NCBI RefSeq assembly: GCF_024198215.1
Contig: NZ_JAKCFA010000026.1
Coordinates: forward strand, 1 to 64,000
DNA length: 64,000 nt
Direction of reading: 5' to 3'
From: Myxococcus qinghaiensis
GTDB lineage: Bacteria; Myxococcota; Myxococcia; Myxococcales; Myxococcaceae
A model generated the notes under the pieces. The model made no database searches. It saw nothing but the letters and a program-made list of their open reading frames with translations, and had not been told where the DNA came from. The position numbers and the translations under genes are program-made. How positions within the stretch are numbered: the stretch's first letter is position 1; the number at the start of each line of letters is the position of its first letter. This document shows positions 1-8,329 of this stretch, piece by piece.

Positions 1-112
1 CCCGGAATCGGTGCTCGACATGCCCGGAATGCCTGCTCGGCATCCCCGGAACTGCTGCTCACCTTGCTCCGGAATCGCTGCTCGGCTTGGCCTGGAATCG
101 GTGCTCACCTTG
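1..112. repeat. degenerate 22-23 bp tandem repeat, five units
   Basis: Five consecutive units are seen at 1-22, 23-44, 45-66, 67-89 and 90-112, each close to CCCGGAATCGGTGCTC followed by a variable CGACATG, CGGCATC or ACCTTG end. A sixth unit seems to start at 113 (CCCCGG) but stops there. The unit length of 22 or 23 bp is not a multiple of three, so this is a DNA repeat and not a protein repeat. The array may continue left of the window. It abuts the gene remnant that follows. Confidence 0.75.
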
Positions 113-403
113 CCCCGGTACACGCAGTCCGTGGACATCAACACGCTGGGGCTGACGGCGGAGGGGAAGATGGTGGCGCAGGCGCTCCAGGACTTCGGCG
201 CCTACGTGACGGACGCGACGGGCGGCACCGTGGCCTTCTACGTGGAGCCCACCGCGCCCTCATCCTTCGCGTCCAACCTCCGCAGGGATGCGCCGAAGCT
301 GCGCGCGGTGATGCGGCGGGTGACGAACAACAGCGCGGCCACGCCCAACGGGCCCGGCGCGCGCCGCGTGCCCATGGTGCCGGAGCTGGCGCCGCTGCCC
401 TGA
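110..403 (+). pseudogene. C-terminal remnant of a secreted protein cut by the repeat array
   Basis: The frame is open from the left edge, but protein-like sequence begins only after the repeat array, at PRYTQSVDINTLGL. It continues through GAYVTDATGGTVAFYVEP and a basic stretch (RAVMRRVTNN) and ends in a Pro-rich tail. From memory this resembles the C-terminus of large secreted myxobacterial/Sorangium proteins, where a similar VDIxxLGL...QDYGAYV segment precedes the stop; that is recollection, not a search. No signal peptide, domain start or good ribosome-binding site is present. A TTG at 110 could start a 97-residue product but has no support. The likely reading is the 3' end of a gene whose upstream part was lost or lies beyond the repeats. 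Confidence 0.45.
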
Positions 404-429
404 CGCGTGAAGCGAGGTGTCGGCGCCGC

Positions 430-1212
430 TCAGGGGTGGTGCCGGCACTGGCCGAGGAAGCGGACGATTTCGGCGTGGAACCACTTCGCCGAGTCGAGCA
501 TCAGCCAGTGACTCGCGTGCGGTGCCACGGAGCGGGACAGGTCGGGACGCTGGCCCACCAGCGTCTCCGGGCCGGTGGCCGCCACCAGCGCGTGCGTGGG
601 GCCCTTGAACTGCTCGAAGGCCGCGTCCGGGTCATGGACGAGCAGGGACTCCAGGTTCCCCGCGATGGCCTCGCGACGCGAGGTGCGCATCGTCTTCATC
701 ACCAGCACGCGCGTGGAGTCCTTCGCGGCGAGGAGCTGGGGCGTGAGCCAGTGCTCGTGGAAGGCGCCGTACTTCGCGGCGCTGAAGTTGTCGAGCCAGG
801 CCTCCGCCTCGGCCTTCGGCAGGCGGCGCAGGTCTCCCGGCGCTTCGACATACAGGAGGCCGGCCAGCCGCTCGGGGTAGTACGCGGCGAAGGCGCCGGC
901 CACCGCGGCGCCGAAGCCATGCCCCGCCAGGACGAACTTCTCGGGAGCCAGCGCATCGGCGACCGCGACGATGTCCTCCACCGCCGCCTCCACGCCGAAG
1001 GGGCCATGAGAGCCGCTGCTCTCCCCCAGCCCGCGAAGGTCGAAGGCCACGGTGCGCGTCGCGAGGCCCGCTTGCGTCTCGGCCCAGTGCGTCCGGTCCC
1101 CCGCGACATCGTGCAGCAGGAGGGTGGGGATGCCACCGTCGCCTTCGACTGTCGCCATCAGCCGACCCGCCGGCCCATCGACAGACACCATCCTGGCTTC
1201 CTTGTGCTTCAT
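430..1212 (-). CDS. alpha/beta hydrolase-fold protein with Gly in the nucleophile position
   Basis: The 260-residue product is read from the ATG at 1212, preceded by CAGGAG; the open frame extends upstream but that part is not protein-like. It has the hydrolase core: an oxyanion-type HDVAGDRTHW near 34-43, the FDLRGLGES strand-turn near 58-66, the nucleophile elbow near 96-102, and a C-terminal PHASHW histidine near residue 240. The elbow reads A-G-H-G-F-G-A, so the usual Ser/Asp/Cys of GxSxG is Gly99. The product is therefore either non-hydrolytic or uses another residue. No signal peptide; probably cytoplasmic. A perfect 6-3-6 palindrome lies just upstream. The fold is clear, the substrate unknown. 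Confidence 0.85.
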   Translation of the reverse strand: MKHKEARMVSVDGPAGRLMATVEGDGGIPTLLLHDVAGDRTHWAETQAGLATRTVAFDLRGLGESSGSHGPFGVEAAVEDIVAVADALAPEKFVLAGHGFGAAVAGAFAAYYPERLAGLLYVEAPGDLRRLPKAEAEAWLDNFSAAKYGAFHEHWLTPQLLAAKDSTRVLVMKTMRTSRREAIAGNLESLLVHDPDAAFEQFKGPTHALVAATGPETLVGQRPDLSRSVAPHASHWLMLDSAKWFHAEIVRFLGQCRHHP

Positions 1213-1600
1213 AGGCTTGGCTCCTGGCCCCTGGTACGGGCACTGCCCGTCCACCCACCGCGCCATCCGTGGCGCCGAGGCCCTCATCCACCGAGTCTGC
1301 CCTACTTCCCTCCCGGCCGCCCGACGTGTGACCGCCTGGGGGCCAGCACATGTCCGCCATTGCATTCCTGGTGGAGCGCGAGGCGACGGCAAGAGCGGCC
1401 TGTGACACGGCAGGACTTGCCGGCCGTCTTTGTCCTTGAGTGCCCCTGATTCCTCGCACTCCCTCTGGAGCTCGCGCGGCACGGCCGTTGCTCATGGCCT
1501 GGGAGCACGCCGACGCGGTCTGAAGCGGGTCTCGCGGCGCGCGAATGCATCCACCCCAATCACTGGAGCAGCGCCAGGAGCGTTGCTCGGGAGAAGTCCC
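1213..1600. other. divergent intergenic region, no gene seen
   Basis: This 388-bp gap separates the hydrolase from the lipoprotein gene. Open frames crossing it on both strands are Arg/Pro/Ala-rich shadows of high-GC DNA. It holds the palindrome at 1236-1250 and the GGGAGAAG ribosome-binding site at about 1590-1597 for the gene at 1601. No RNA gene or terminator was recognised. Confidence 0.6.
1236..1250. promoter_or_regulatory. perfect 6-3-6 palindrome upstream of the hydrolase gene
   Basis: ACGGGC-act-GCCCGT is a perfect inverted repeat located 24 bp upstream of the hydrolase start at 1212. Its size and place suit a dimeric repressor operator, but no regulator gene adjoins it. GC-rich palindromes of this size can arise by chance in such DNA. 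Confidence 0.35.
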
Positions 1601-2320
1601 ATGAAGCGTTTCGTCCCTGGAGTCATGATGATGGTCCTCGCCGCCGGCTGCGGCACCGAGGACGCCGACACCACCACCGCGGAGAAGGCCCAGACGCCCG
1701 CGTCGGTGCTGGCGCGCGTGGAGCGCGACAACGGCAACGTGGTCGAGTTCCTGGAGCTGGCGGACGGTGAAGTCATGGTCATGGAGGCCGGCATCTACCC
1801 GAACCCTCCGGCGGCCATCGACGGCGTTGGCCCCGCGGCGGCGTGGAGCAAGCTGACCGGCCGCAGCGACGTGCCCCAGGCGCTCGGCATCGCCCAGCAG
1901 CGCTACGAGCTGATGCACACGACCCCCGCCCCCCGCGACGCCGAGGGTGCGTCCGAGCGCGGTGAGTCCATCGTGAAGGACGGCGTGGCCTCCGGCAACA
2001 CGAGCGCCGCGGCCTACGGCCCGTGCGACATCACCTGGTTCCAGGACAACTTCTGCAACGCGGCCTACGACTGGAAGATGTGCCTGACCAACTGGGGTGG
2101 TGGCGCCTACGCCCAGCGCGGCGACGTGGACTACCACAAGACCGCCGTGTGCCCGACCTCCGGCAACGTGACGCTCAACATCAAGAACCAGGTCATCCGC
2201 AACGTCGGCGCGGGCGGCTACCTCTGGTACTACCGCAGCGGCACCAACTTCGACTACCGCGCGGACGTGGACGACGCGTCCGGTGACACGTTCCACTTCG
2301 CCGTCAACCTCAACTACTGA
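1601..2320 (+). CDS. secreted lipoprotein, unknown function
   Basis: The 239-residue product starts at the ATG at 1601 after GGGAGAAG. A short basic and hydrophobic leader (MKRFVPGVMMMVLAAG) ends in an AAGC lipobox with Cys17, followed by an acidic/Thr linker. The middle is helical and Glu-rich. The C-terminal 90 residues are rich in Trp, Tyr and Cys (CDITWFQDNFC, WKMCLTNWGGG, AVCPTSGNV), suggesting a small disulfide-bonded beta domain. It is predicted to be anchored in the outer or inner membrane after signal peptidase II cleavage. I do not recognise the family. A strong terminator hairpin follows the stop. Confidence 0.85.
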   Translation: MKRFVPGVMMMVLAAGCGTEDADTTTAEKAQTPASVLARVERDNGNVVEFLELADGEVMVMEAGIYPNPPAAIDGVGPAAAWSKLTGRSDVPQALGIAQQRYELMHTTPAPRDAEGASERGESIVKDGVASGNTSAAAYGPCDITWFQDNFCNAAYDWKMCLTNWGGGAYAQRGDVDYHKTAVCPTSGNVTLNIKNQVIRNVGAGGYLWYYRSGTNFDYRADVDDASGDTFHFAVNLNY

Positions 2321-2335
2321 GGTCTGTTCCTCCTG

Positions 2336-2370
2336 GCCTCGCGGCTCCGGGCATGTCCCGGCCGCGAGGC
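2336..2370. terminator. strong terminator hairpin between convergent genes
   Basis: GCCTCGCGG-ct-CCGGG, loop CATGT, CCCGG-CCGCGAGGC: 14 paired bases with one 2-nt bulge. It starts 16 bp after the lipoprotein stop and sits before the convergent SDR stop at 2428. There is no U-tract, but the stem is symmetrical and could serve both genes. Confidence 0.65.
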
Positions 2371-2427
2371 GGGCTGGGATTCAACCCCGTGCGGCGAGTC
2401 CCTGGACGGTGCGCATCCCCATCCAGG

Positions 2428-3177
2428 TCAGATCTGCGCGATGCCTCCGTCGACGAACAGCTCGACGCCGTTGACGAAGCTGCTCTCATCCGAGGCGAGG
2501 AAGGACACGACCTGGGCGACCTCATCCGGGCGCCCCAGCCGGCCCAGCGGGATTCCGCTGGCCATCTCCTCCAGCATTTTCGCGCCCTGCTCCGGCCCTG
2601 GCGCCAGTCCGCTGAGCCCCGGCGTGTCGATGGGCCCGGGGCTGATGGCGTTGACGCGCAGCTTGCGGCCCTTCAAATCGAGCACCCAGTTGCGTGCGAA
2701 CGAGCGCACCGCCGCCTTCGTCGCGCTGTACACGCTGAAGGCGGGGGTCCCCATCGTCGACGTGGTGGACGCGTTGAGGATGATGGAGCCGCCTTCGCGC
2801 ATGAGCGGCAGCGCCTTCTGCACGGTGAACAAGAGCCCCTTCACGTTGGAGTTGAAGGTCTTGTCGAAGTGCTCCTCTGTGATGGAGCCCAGGGGCGCGA
2901 ACTCCCCTCCACCCGCGTTGGCGAAGACGATGTCCAGGTGGCCCTTCTCGCGCTTCACCGTGTCGTAGAGCCGGTCCAGGTCGTCGAGCTTCGCGACATC
3001 GCCCCGCACGCCCGTCACGTTCTTCCCAATCTGCTTCACCGCCGCGTCGAGCTCTCCCTGCCGACGCCCCGTGATGAACACGTGCGCCCCCTCGTTGGCC
3101 AGCCGCTGCGCCGCGGCGAGCCCAATGCCCGAGGTACCGCCCGTGACGACCGCGACTTTTCCAGAGTGCTTGCTCAT
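2428..3177 (-). CDS. SDR-family NAD(P)-dependent oxidoreductase
   Basis: This classical short-chain dehydrogenase of 249 residues starts at the ATG at 3177. The cofactor motif TGGTSGIG is near 13-20, the NAG(G) strand near 88-91, the catalytic Ser in NASTTST near 136, and the YSATK Tyr/Lys pair near 151-155. The C-terminus has the usual late SDR segment ending in VDGGIAQI. The length fits the family exactly. It is divergent from a TetR regulator at 3383 across a palindromic site, so the regulator probably represses it. The substrate cannot be told; such SDR/TetR pairs often respond to small aldehydes, ketones or quinones, which is inference. Confidence 0.93.
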   Translation of the reverse strand: MSKHSGKVAVVTGGTSGIGLAAAQRLANEGAHVFITGRRQGELDAAVKQIGKNVTGVRGDVAKLDDLDRLYDTVKREKGHLDIVFANAGGGEFAPLGSITEEHFDKTFNSNVKGLLFTVQKALPLMREGGSIILNASTTSTMGTPAFSVYSATKAAVRSFARNWVLDLKGRKLRVNAISPGPIDTPGLSGLAPGPEQGAKMLEEMASGIPLGRLGRPDEVAQVVSFLASDESSFVNGVELFVDGGIAQI

Positions 3178-3284
3178 GCCCCGTCTCCACTTCTTCCAAG
3201 AGAGTTGCTGGGAAGGAAAGCCGTCTTCCACGGGCCCGACGGGCCGCCCGCTGCTTGCGGAGACCCTTGCCCGTCGGCCACAAT

Positions 3285-3300
3285 AATGACGACCATCATT
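3285..3300. promoter_or_regulatory. candidate TetR operator between SDR and TetR genes
   Basis: AATGA-cgacca-TCATT is a perfect 5-6-5 inverted repeat in an AT-rich spot of an otherwise GC-rich gap. It lies 108 bp upstream of the SDR start and 83 bp upstream of the TetR start, where one site could control both divergent promoters. Confidence 0.55.
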
Positions 3301-3382
3301 GATTCGAGACGATGAGTAATGAGCGGCATCCAACGCGTCAAGTGGACCTGCCACGGACCCGTGGGGCTGGAAGGAGTGGAAG

Positions 3383-3967
3383 ATGCGACTCACGAAGGAA
3401 CAGGCGGCCGAGAACCGGCGGCACATCCTGGAGACCGCTGGGAGGCTCTTCCGTGAGCGAGGCTTCGACGGGGTGGGCGTCGCGGACTTGATGAAGGAGG
3501 CGGGGTTCACCCACGGCGGCTTCTACAACCACTTCGACTCCAAGGAGGCCCTGGCGGCGGAGGTCATCTCGGGTGCGCTCGGGAGCGCCAACGCCGCGCT
3601 CGCCGAGGAGCTGCGGCAGTCCCGGGCCCGGGCCTGGAAGCGCTTCATCGAGCACTACCTGTCTCTTGAGCACCGGGATGACCCGGCGAGCGGGTGCACC
3701 GTCGCGGCGCTGGCGGCGGATGCGTCCCGACAGGGCCCGGAGGTGAAGGCGAGCTTCACGTGCGGGCTCGAGGAGGTGCTCGGCATCATCACGGACCACC
3801 TGGCCCAGACGACGCCCGACGCGACCCCCGCCGCGCGACGCGAGCAGGCCGTCAGGCTCTGGAGCGAGGTGGTGGGCGCGGTGGTGCTCGCGCGCGCGGT
3901 CGCCGAGTCGAACCCCCGTCTCTCCAAGGAGATCCTCGACACGAGCCGTCGCAAGTTGCTCGGCTGA
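3383..3967 (+). CDS. TetR/AcrR-family transcriptional regulator
   Basis: The product has 194 residues. The N-terminal helix-turn-helix is clear: helix 1 ENRRHILETAGRLFRERGF (about 10-28), then VGVADLMKEAGFTHGGFYNHFDSKEAL (about 31-57), which carries the typical recognition helix and the FYxHFxSKE signature. The C-terminal ligand domain resembles the group with a conserved GC(T)VAAL segment and ARREQAVRLW. It is divergent from the SDR gene with a shared palindrome. A ribosome-binding GGAAG lies just before the ATG. It is predicted to be an autoregulated repressor of the SDR and perhaps of the DUF418 gene downstream, which starts 45 bp after its stop. Confidence 0.93.
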   Translation: MRLTKEQAAENRRHILETAGRLFRERGFDGVGVADLMKEAGFTHGGFYNHFDSKEALAAEVISGALGSANAALAEELRQSRARAWKRFIEHYLSLEHRDDPASGCTVAALAADASRQGPEVKASFTCGLEEVLGIITDHLAQTTPDATPAARREQAVRLWSEVVGAVVLARAVAESNPRLSKEILDTSRRKLLG

Positions 3968-4012
3968 GGAATACGGGCAGGCGGGCTCAGGTTGCCCACG
4001 GTTTCTCCAGAC

Positions 4013-5341
4013 ATGACGCCCTCCCCTTCCGAGCCCTCCGCCCCCAGCGCCGAGGCCCGTCCCGTGGACTCCAGCGAGCGACTGGCGCTCCTCGACACGC
4101 TGCGCGGCTTCGCCCTGTGCGGTGTGTTCATCTCCAATGTGGTGGTGTGGTTCAGCGGCTGGGCGTTCCTGCCGCGAGAGCAGGTCCTCGCGACGCTGAA
4201 CAACGCGCCCCTCGTCGACCGCGTCACCTGGCAGGCGTTCTCGCTCTTGGTGGCCGGGAAGTTCATCACCCTCTTCTCGTTCCTGTTCGGCCTCGGCTTC
4301 GCGGTGCAGATGGGCCGCGCCGAGGCCCGAGGGACTTCCATCACCCCTCTCTATGTCAGGCGCCTGGGGGTGATGCTGGTGATGGGGCTCGCCCACCTGT
4401 TCCTCATCTGGTACGGCGACATCCTCAGCACGTACGCGGTGCTGGGCTTCGGCCTGTTCCTGTTCCGGGGACGCTCGGACCGGACGCTGCTCATCAGCGC
4501 CCTGGTGCTCGCCCTGGGGTGGTCCATCGTCGGAGTGGTCATCCTCAGGTTTCCGCAGTTGATGGCGGACACGCCGGAGGCCGGCGCGGCCATCGCCAAG
4601 GCGGCCACCGAGAAATCCGCGGCCATCAAGGCACAGACGCTTGCGGCCTTCATGAGCGGGAGCTGGCTGGACGTGACGAAGGCGACCAGCCACTTCTTCT
4701 TCCGCGACTACCTGCCGCTGCTTCTCGCCATCACCCTCTCGACGTTTGGCCGGTTCCTGCTGGGCCTGCTGGCGGGGCGCCGCCGCATCTTCCACGACGT
4801 GCCCCAACACCTGCGGCTGTTCCGCCGGCTCCTCAGGTGGGGGTTCGTGGCCGGGGTGATTGGCAGCGGCAGCGGCCTGGTGCTGCAGCAGCTCCTGGTG
4901 AAGAAGGTCTTCACCCCGGAGACACTGCCGACGTGGGTGCCCTTCGTCACCGCGCCGCTCCGGAACCTCGGAGAGCTGGGCTTCGCGGCCGTCTACATCT
5001 GCGCCATCACCCTCCTCTTCCAGCGCGCCACCTGGCAGCGCTTCCTCGGCCTGCTCGCGCCGGTGGGGCGCATGGCGCTGACGAACTACCTGTCCCAGTC
5101 GGTCATCAGCGCGCTGTTCTTCTACGGGTACGGCCTGGGCTTCATCACGAAGCTGGGCCCCGCGGCGTGCGTGGCGTACTGCCTGGCCATCTTCTCCGTG
5201 CAGGTGGTGTGGAGCCACCTGTGGCTGTCGCGGTTCCGCTTCGGCCCCGTGGAGTGGGTGTGGCGGTCACTGACGTATGGGAAGGCCCAGCCGATGCGCC
5301 GTGATGACGCGTCCAGCCAGCGCACGACGGTGTCGGCGTAG
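4013..5341 (+). CDS. DUF418 (YeiB-like) multi-pass membrane protein
   Basis: The 442-residue product is read from the ATG at 4013; an in-frame TTG at 3992 is an alternative. The N-terminus has the hallmark LALLDTLRGFALCGVF segment of YeiB/DUF418 proteins near residues 22-38. About ten hydrophobic helices follow, and the C-terminal DUF418 block contains GRMALTNYLSQSVI near 340-355 and PVEWVWRSLTYGK near 410-425. YeiB-type proteins are inner-membrane proteins suspected to act in transport or acyl transfer; the function is unproven. It follows the TetR gene closely and may share its transcript. Family call is firm, function is not. Confidence 0.9.
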   Translation: MTPSPSEPSAPSAEARPVDSSERLALLDTLRGFALCGVFISNVVVWFSGWAFLPREQVLATLNNAPLVDRVTWQAFSLLVAGKFITLFSFLFGLGFAVQMGRAEARGTSITPLYVRRLGVMLVMGLAHLFLIWYGDILSTYAVLGFGLFLFRGRSDRTLLISALVLALGWSIVGVVILRFPQLMADTPEAGAAIAKAATEKSAAIKAQTLAAFMSGSWLDVTKATSHFFFRDYLPLLLAITLSTFGRFLLGLLAGRRRIFHDVPQHLRLFRRLLRWGFVAGVIGSGSGLVLQQLLVKKVFTPETLPTWVPFVTAPLRNLGELGFAAVYICAITLLFQRATWQRFLGLLAPVGRMALTNYLSQSVISALFFYGYGLGFITKLGPAACVAYCLAIFSVQVVWSHLWLSRFRFGPVEWVWRSLTYGKAQPMRRDDASSQRTTVSA

Positions 5342-5411
5342 CCGGGGGCCGTCGAGTACAGCCCCGAGCCACAAACCACCGCATTCCCACATGAAGCGAC
5401 ATACTCTCCGT

Positions 5412-5442
5412 CAGGGTTCAAACCTCTTCGGAAGAGACCCTG
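5412..5442. terminator. hairpin between convergent genes
   Basis: CAGGGT at 5412-5417 pairs with ACCCTG at 5437-5442, and inside it CTCTT pairs with AAGAG around a CGG loop, with an unpaired TCAAAC on one side. It lies between the DUF418 stop at 5341 and the convergent stop at 5444, immediately beside the latter. Confidence 0.45.
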
Positions 5443-5443
5443 C

Positions 5444-6160
5444 TCAGAAGTACGGGGTGTACATCTCGGTGCGCTTCCAGAAGCTGGCGCTGTAGTTGTA
5501 CGGCTCGTCCGAGAAGTTGGTCACCGCGTACCAGGGCCGTCGCACCGTGGTGGGGTTCGCGAGCGGAATGCCCGTACTGGTAACCGAGCCGAGCAGCGCG
5601 AAGGTGACGGGATTCTCCACCGTCGCGGACGCCCTGCACGTCGCCCCCGTGCACTCGACGAAGACAGAGACCCGGATCTTCCACACGCCCGTCAGCGCGG
5701 ACTTGTTGAACGACACGCAGTGGAGAATCTGGGAGCCGTAGATGTCGCTCCACGCGAACTGCTCGATGGCGAACTCGACGTTCGTGTTGGAGGAGTCCAG
5801 GGGACAGCTCGGATGCGAGGCGGTGTCGATTCTCCCCAGCGCGATGCCGATACCGCCATTCGGCGCCGTGGTGCTGAAGGCCCCGCTCGTGCCAAACGGT
5901 GCCCCGTTCGCGAAGGCGCTGATGGCGATGTGCTCATTGCTGTTCTGCAGCAGCGTCGTCGCCGAGATGTCGACTTCGATGTACTGCGACTCCCGGACGG
6001 CGTCCGCCGGCTTCGTGGCCCTGATGCCGAGCTGCGACGCACCACACAGGCCCGGCGCGCAGGGAGGCGTCAGGGAGAAGTCTTGAGCGGACGCGGACGT
6101 CCCCCATGCCAACAGGGAGACGACAAGGGACCGAATCACAGTGGAAGGTTTCCAGGTCAT
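5444..6160 (-). CDS. secreted protein of unknown function, next to a subtilase gene
   Basis: The 238-residue product starts at the ATG at 6160. A standard signal peptide ends near STSASA-QDF (about residue 25). The mature part is Thr/Ser/Asn-rich with four Cys that could pair (PPCAPGLCGAS near the N-terminus, then HPSCPLD, ILHCVSF and VECTGATCRAS). It is predicted to be all-beta and extracellular or periplasmic. It begins 37 bp after the subtilisin-like gene on the same strand, so the two are probably co-transcribed and this protein may be a co-secreted partner. I do not recognise the family. Confidence 0.8.
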   Translation of the reverse strand: MTWKPSTVIRSLVVSLLAWGTSASAQDFSLTPPCAPGLCGASQLGIRATKPADAVRESQYIEVDISATTLLQNSNEHIAISAFANGAPFGTSGAFSTTAPNGGIGIALGRIDTASHPSCPLDSSNTNVEFAIEQFAWSDIYGSQILHCVSFNKSALTGVWKIRVSVFVECTGATCRASATVENPVTFALLGSVTSTGIPLANPTTVRRPWYAVTNFSDEPYNYSASFWKRTEMYTPYF

Positions 6161-6197
6161 GGCGTTGCTCCAGTGGGAGGTTCACGGGTGTTACACA

Positions 6198-8063
6198 TCA
6201 GGGCGCGACGAAGAGTCCAGCGCTGGCATCCGAATCGCAGCTCGCGAAGAACTTGTAGGAGATTGACGTCATCGGCGGCCCTCCCACTGGCGGGAGATAG
6301 AGGTCCATCCAGATGTCGCGGACCGTCGTCGCGAAGTGCGTCGGCATGGGGTACGCCGGCGTGGCGTAATTGTACCGGGTAATCACACAACCGCTCGCGG
6401 GCGCCCCCACCGAGTCGAAGCTCAAGTTGAACCGCCCGTTCGTCGGGAGCTGCAGCGTCGCCCCGACGTGCTCCAGGAAGAACACCCGGGGCGTGATGCG
6501 CTGGCGGATGGCGAACTCCGCCCGCGCGAAGGCGTATCCCTGGCCATTGCCGGGTGGATTGAGGGTCGGCAGGAAGATGTCCTGGTTGACACGGTCCTTG
6601 GACTGGAGCGGGTACAGCTTGTTCCGGACGGCGAGTTCGATGTCCAAGGACGTCGTCAGCCCCAGCGACTCCGCGAGATGGGCCGCCAGCCCCGCCACGA
6701 ACGGCGCGGCCATGGAAGTCCCAGACATGGGGGCGTAGAGGGTGGACACCGTCGTTCCAGACTGGGGATAGGCGCCGAAGGTCGACGCAATCTTGTACCC
6801 AGGTGCCCAGGCCTCCACGCAGGCGCCGTAGTTGGAGCCCGGCTGGGACTGGGCCACGGTGCTGAGGTTGCGGATGCCCGCGATGCAGGCGACGGTCGGC
6901 CAGGTGTCGCAGTGCATGGGCGTCAGGGGTTGGCCCCGGTCATCGAGGGCGCCCGTCACCATGATGCCGTCCGTGATGGCCGCCGGGCCATAGGCATACC
7001 CACAGGCATTCTGGAAATTGTTGCCCGCGGACTGAGAGATGAATGCGCCCTTGTACGTGCCGACGCTCTTGGCGACGACCTTCATGCGCGAGCCGGCGGT
7101 GCCCGTCGCCGCGAAGATGTTGTCCGCCGATGAGCCCGCATTGAAGGAGAGGTTGACGATGCCCACCCGTCCCCGCTGGGTGATATCCATCATCACCCAG
7201 TCGAGCGCGGCGATGAAGCCCGCGGCGGTCGAGCCGCCAGTCACGCCTCCCTTGTTGCAGCCGTTCACCGCATCCAGGTTGCCGGTCCCCAGGACGGAGA
7301 CGGACACCAGCGCGGCCCCCGGGGAGATACCGACGGTGCCCTTGGCGTTCTGACGAGCCCCGATGATGCCCGCGACGTGGTTGGAGTGCGGGTAGCAGCC
7401 CACGATTCCCTCCGGAGCGTTGTTGCCCAGGGGCCACACGCGCTGCACGACATTGAGGTCCTCGTGGTAGCCGATACCGGTGTCGAGCACGTAGACCCTG
7501 ACGGCGCCGCCGCTCACGGGCGTGCTGACGGCCACGGCGCGCTTGCCCCAGCTCTTGGTCTCCCCTCCCGAGGTGCTGTCGGTCCACAGCGGCCCACTGA
7601 GGGCCAGCTCGGTGTCGGGCGTGAGGCGTTCGACGCGTGGGTCCTCGCTCAGGGCCTTCACCTGGTCAGGGGTGAGGTAGGCCGAGAAGCCCAGCCCCGC
7701 CCAGCTCGTCATCGACGTCGCGCGGAGGCCATGCGTGCGCTCCAGCTCCCGGACGAGGTGGCGGACGGGGGTCTTCTGCCATGACGCAAAGCCATCCATC
7801 GGCGGCGCGAGCTTCGCGAAGGCGGCCTCCGAGCCCGCGCGCAGGTCGATGAGGTAGTGCACGTCCCCTGCCTCGTCGCGAATCCGCGTGTCGCGCTCGG
7901 CGACCTGGGGCACCCCGTGGGCATCGATGGGCACCAGCAGGTCATCCGTCACGAAGACGACGCCTTCTGGCCCGGCGGAAGTCGGCGGGAGGTCCTGCGC
8001 GAGCCCGGGTGCGGCCATCAGGGACAGCGCGAGGGTGAGGGACTTGAAGTCGAGCGGATGCAA
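6198..8063 (-). CDS. secreted S8 subtilisin-like serine protease
   Basis: The start is a TTG at 8063, nine bases after GGAG; no in-frame ATG gives a signal peptide. Residues 6-22 form a leader ending GLAQ. Residues 25-155 hold an inhibitor-I9-like propeptide (SAYLTPDQVKALSEDPRVERL near 127-147). The catalytic Asp194 lies in VLDTGIGYH, His229 in HSNHVAG, the oxyanion Asn in SQSAGNN, and Ser450 in MSGTSMAAP. The His motif differs from the usual HGTHVAG. About 100 further residues after the peptidase domain contain beta segments and two Cys. The 621-residue length suits a secreted pro-protease. It heads a probable operon with the gene at 5444-6160. Confidence 0.92.
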   Translation of the reverse strand: MHPLDFKSLTLALSLMAAPGLAQDLPPTSAGPEGVVFVTDDLLVPIDAHGVPQVAERDTRIRDEAGDVHYLIDLRAGSEAAFAKLAPPMDGFASWQKTPVRHLVRELERTHGLRATSMTSWAGLGFSAYLTPDQVKALSEDPRVERLTPDTELALSGPLWTDSTSGGETKSWGKRAVAVSTPVSGGAVRVYVLDTGIGYHEDLNVVQRVWPLGNNAPEGIVGCYPHSNHVAGIIGARQNAKGTVGISPGAALVSVSVLGTGNLDAVNGCNKGGVTGGSTAAGFIAALDWVMMDITQRGRVGIVNLSFNAGSSADNIFAATGTAGSRMKVVAKSVGTYKGAFISQSAGNNFQNACGYAYGPAAITDGIMVTGALDDRGQPLTPMHCDTWPTVACIAGIRNLSTVAQSQPGSNYGACVEAWAPGYKIASTFGAYPQSGTTVSTLYAPMSGTSMAAPFVAGLAAHLAESLGLTTSLDIELAVRNKLYPLQSKDRVNQDIFLPTLNPPGNGQGYAFARAEFAIRQRITPRVFFLEHVGATLQLPTNGRFNLSFDSVGAPASGCVITRYNYATPAYPMPTHFATTVRDIWMDLYLPPVGGPPMTSISYKFFASCDSDASAGLFVAP

Positions 8064-8329
8064 GGAATCTCCAGGAGTCGGCGGACCTCCTCCCTTGCAT
8101 GTCAGCGCGAGTGGAAGCCCTGATGAAGCTTCCCTTCTCGTACGACGGGCCCGCGATGAACAGGACCCGGAGCGGAGTGCTGTCGAGAACCGGCGGGCAC
8201 GGAGCCCCGCGCCCCTCCGACTCGCCCTTGCGGGGCCGGGTCGTGACGAATCCCGGCGCACTTGTCTGGTAGCGCGGAGGGCGGCTCGTTACGGTGGGCA
8301 GCCTCTCCCCCTCGAGTCACGACACGCCC

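Noticed and set aside
1..112. CRISPR array
   Set aside because: Units are 22-23 bp, adjoin without spacers and drift in sequence, so this is a simple tandem repeat.
3338..5218. A 626-codon minus-strand frame
   Set aside because: Glu/Arg/His-rich shadow of the TetR and DUF418 genes, both of which have family motifs.
8113..8133. GGAAGC / GCTTCC inverted repeat in the gap before the subtilase
   Set aside because: Only six bases per arm with a nine-base spacer; expected by chance in a gap of this length.
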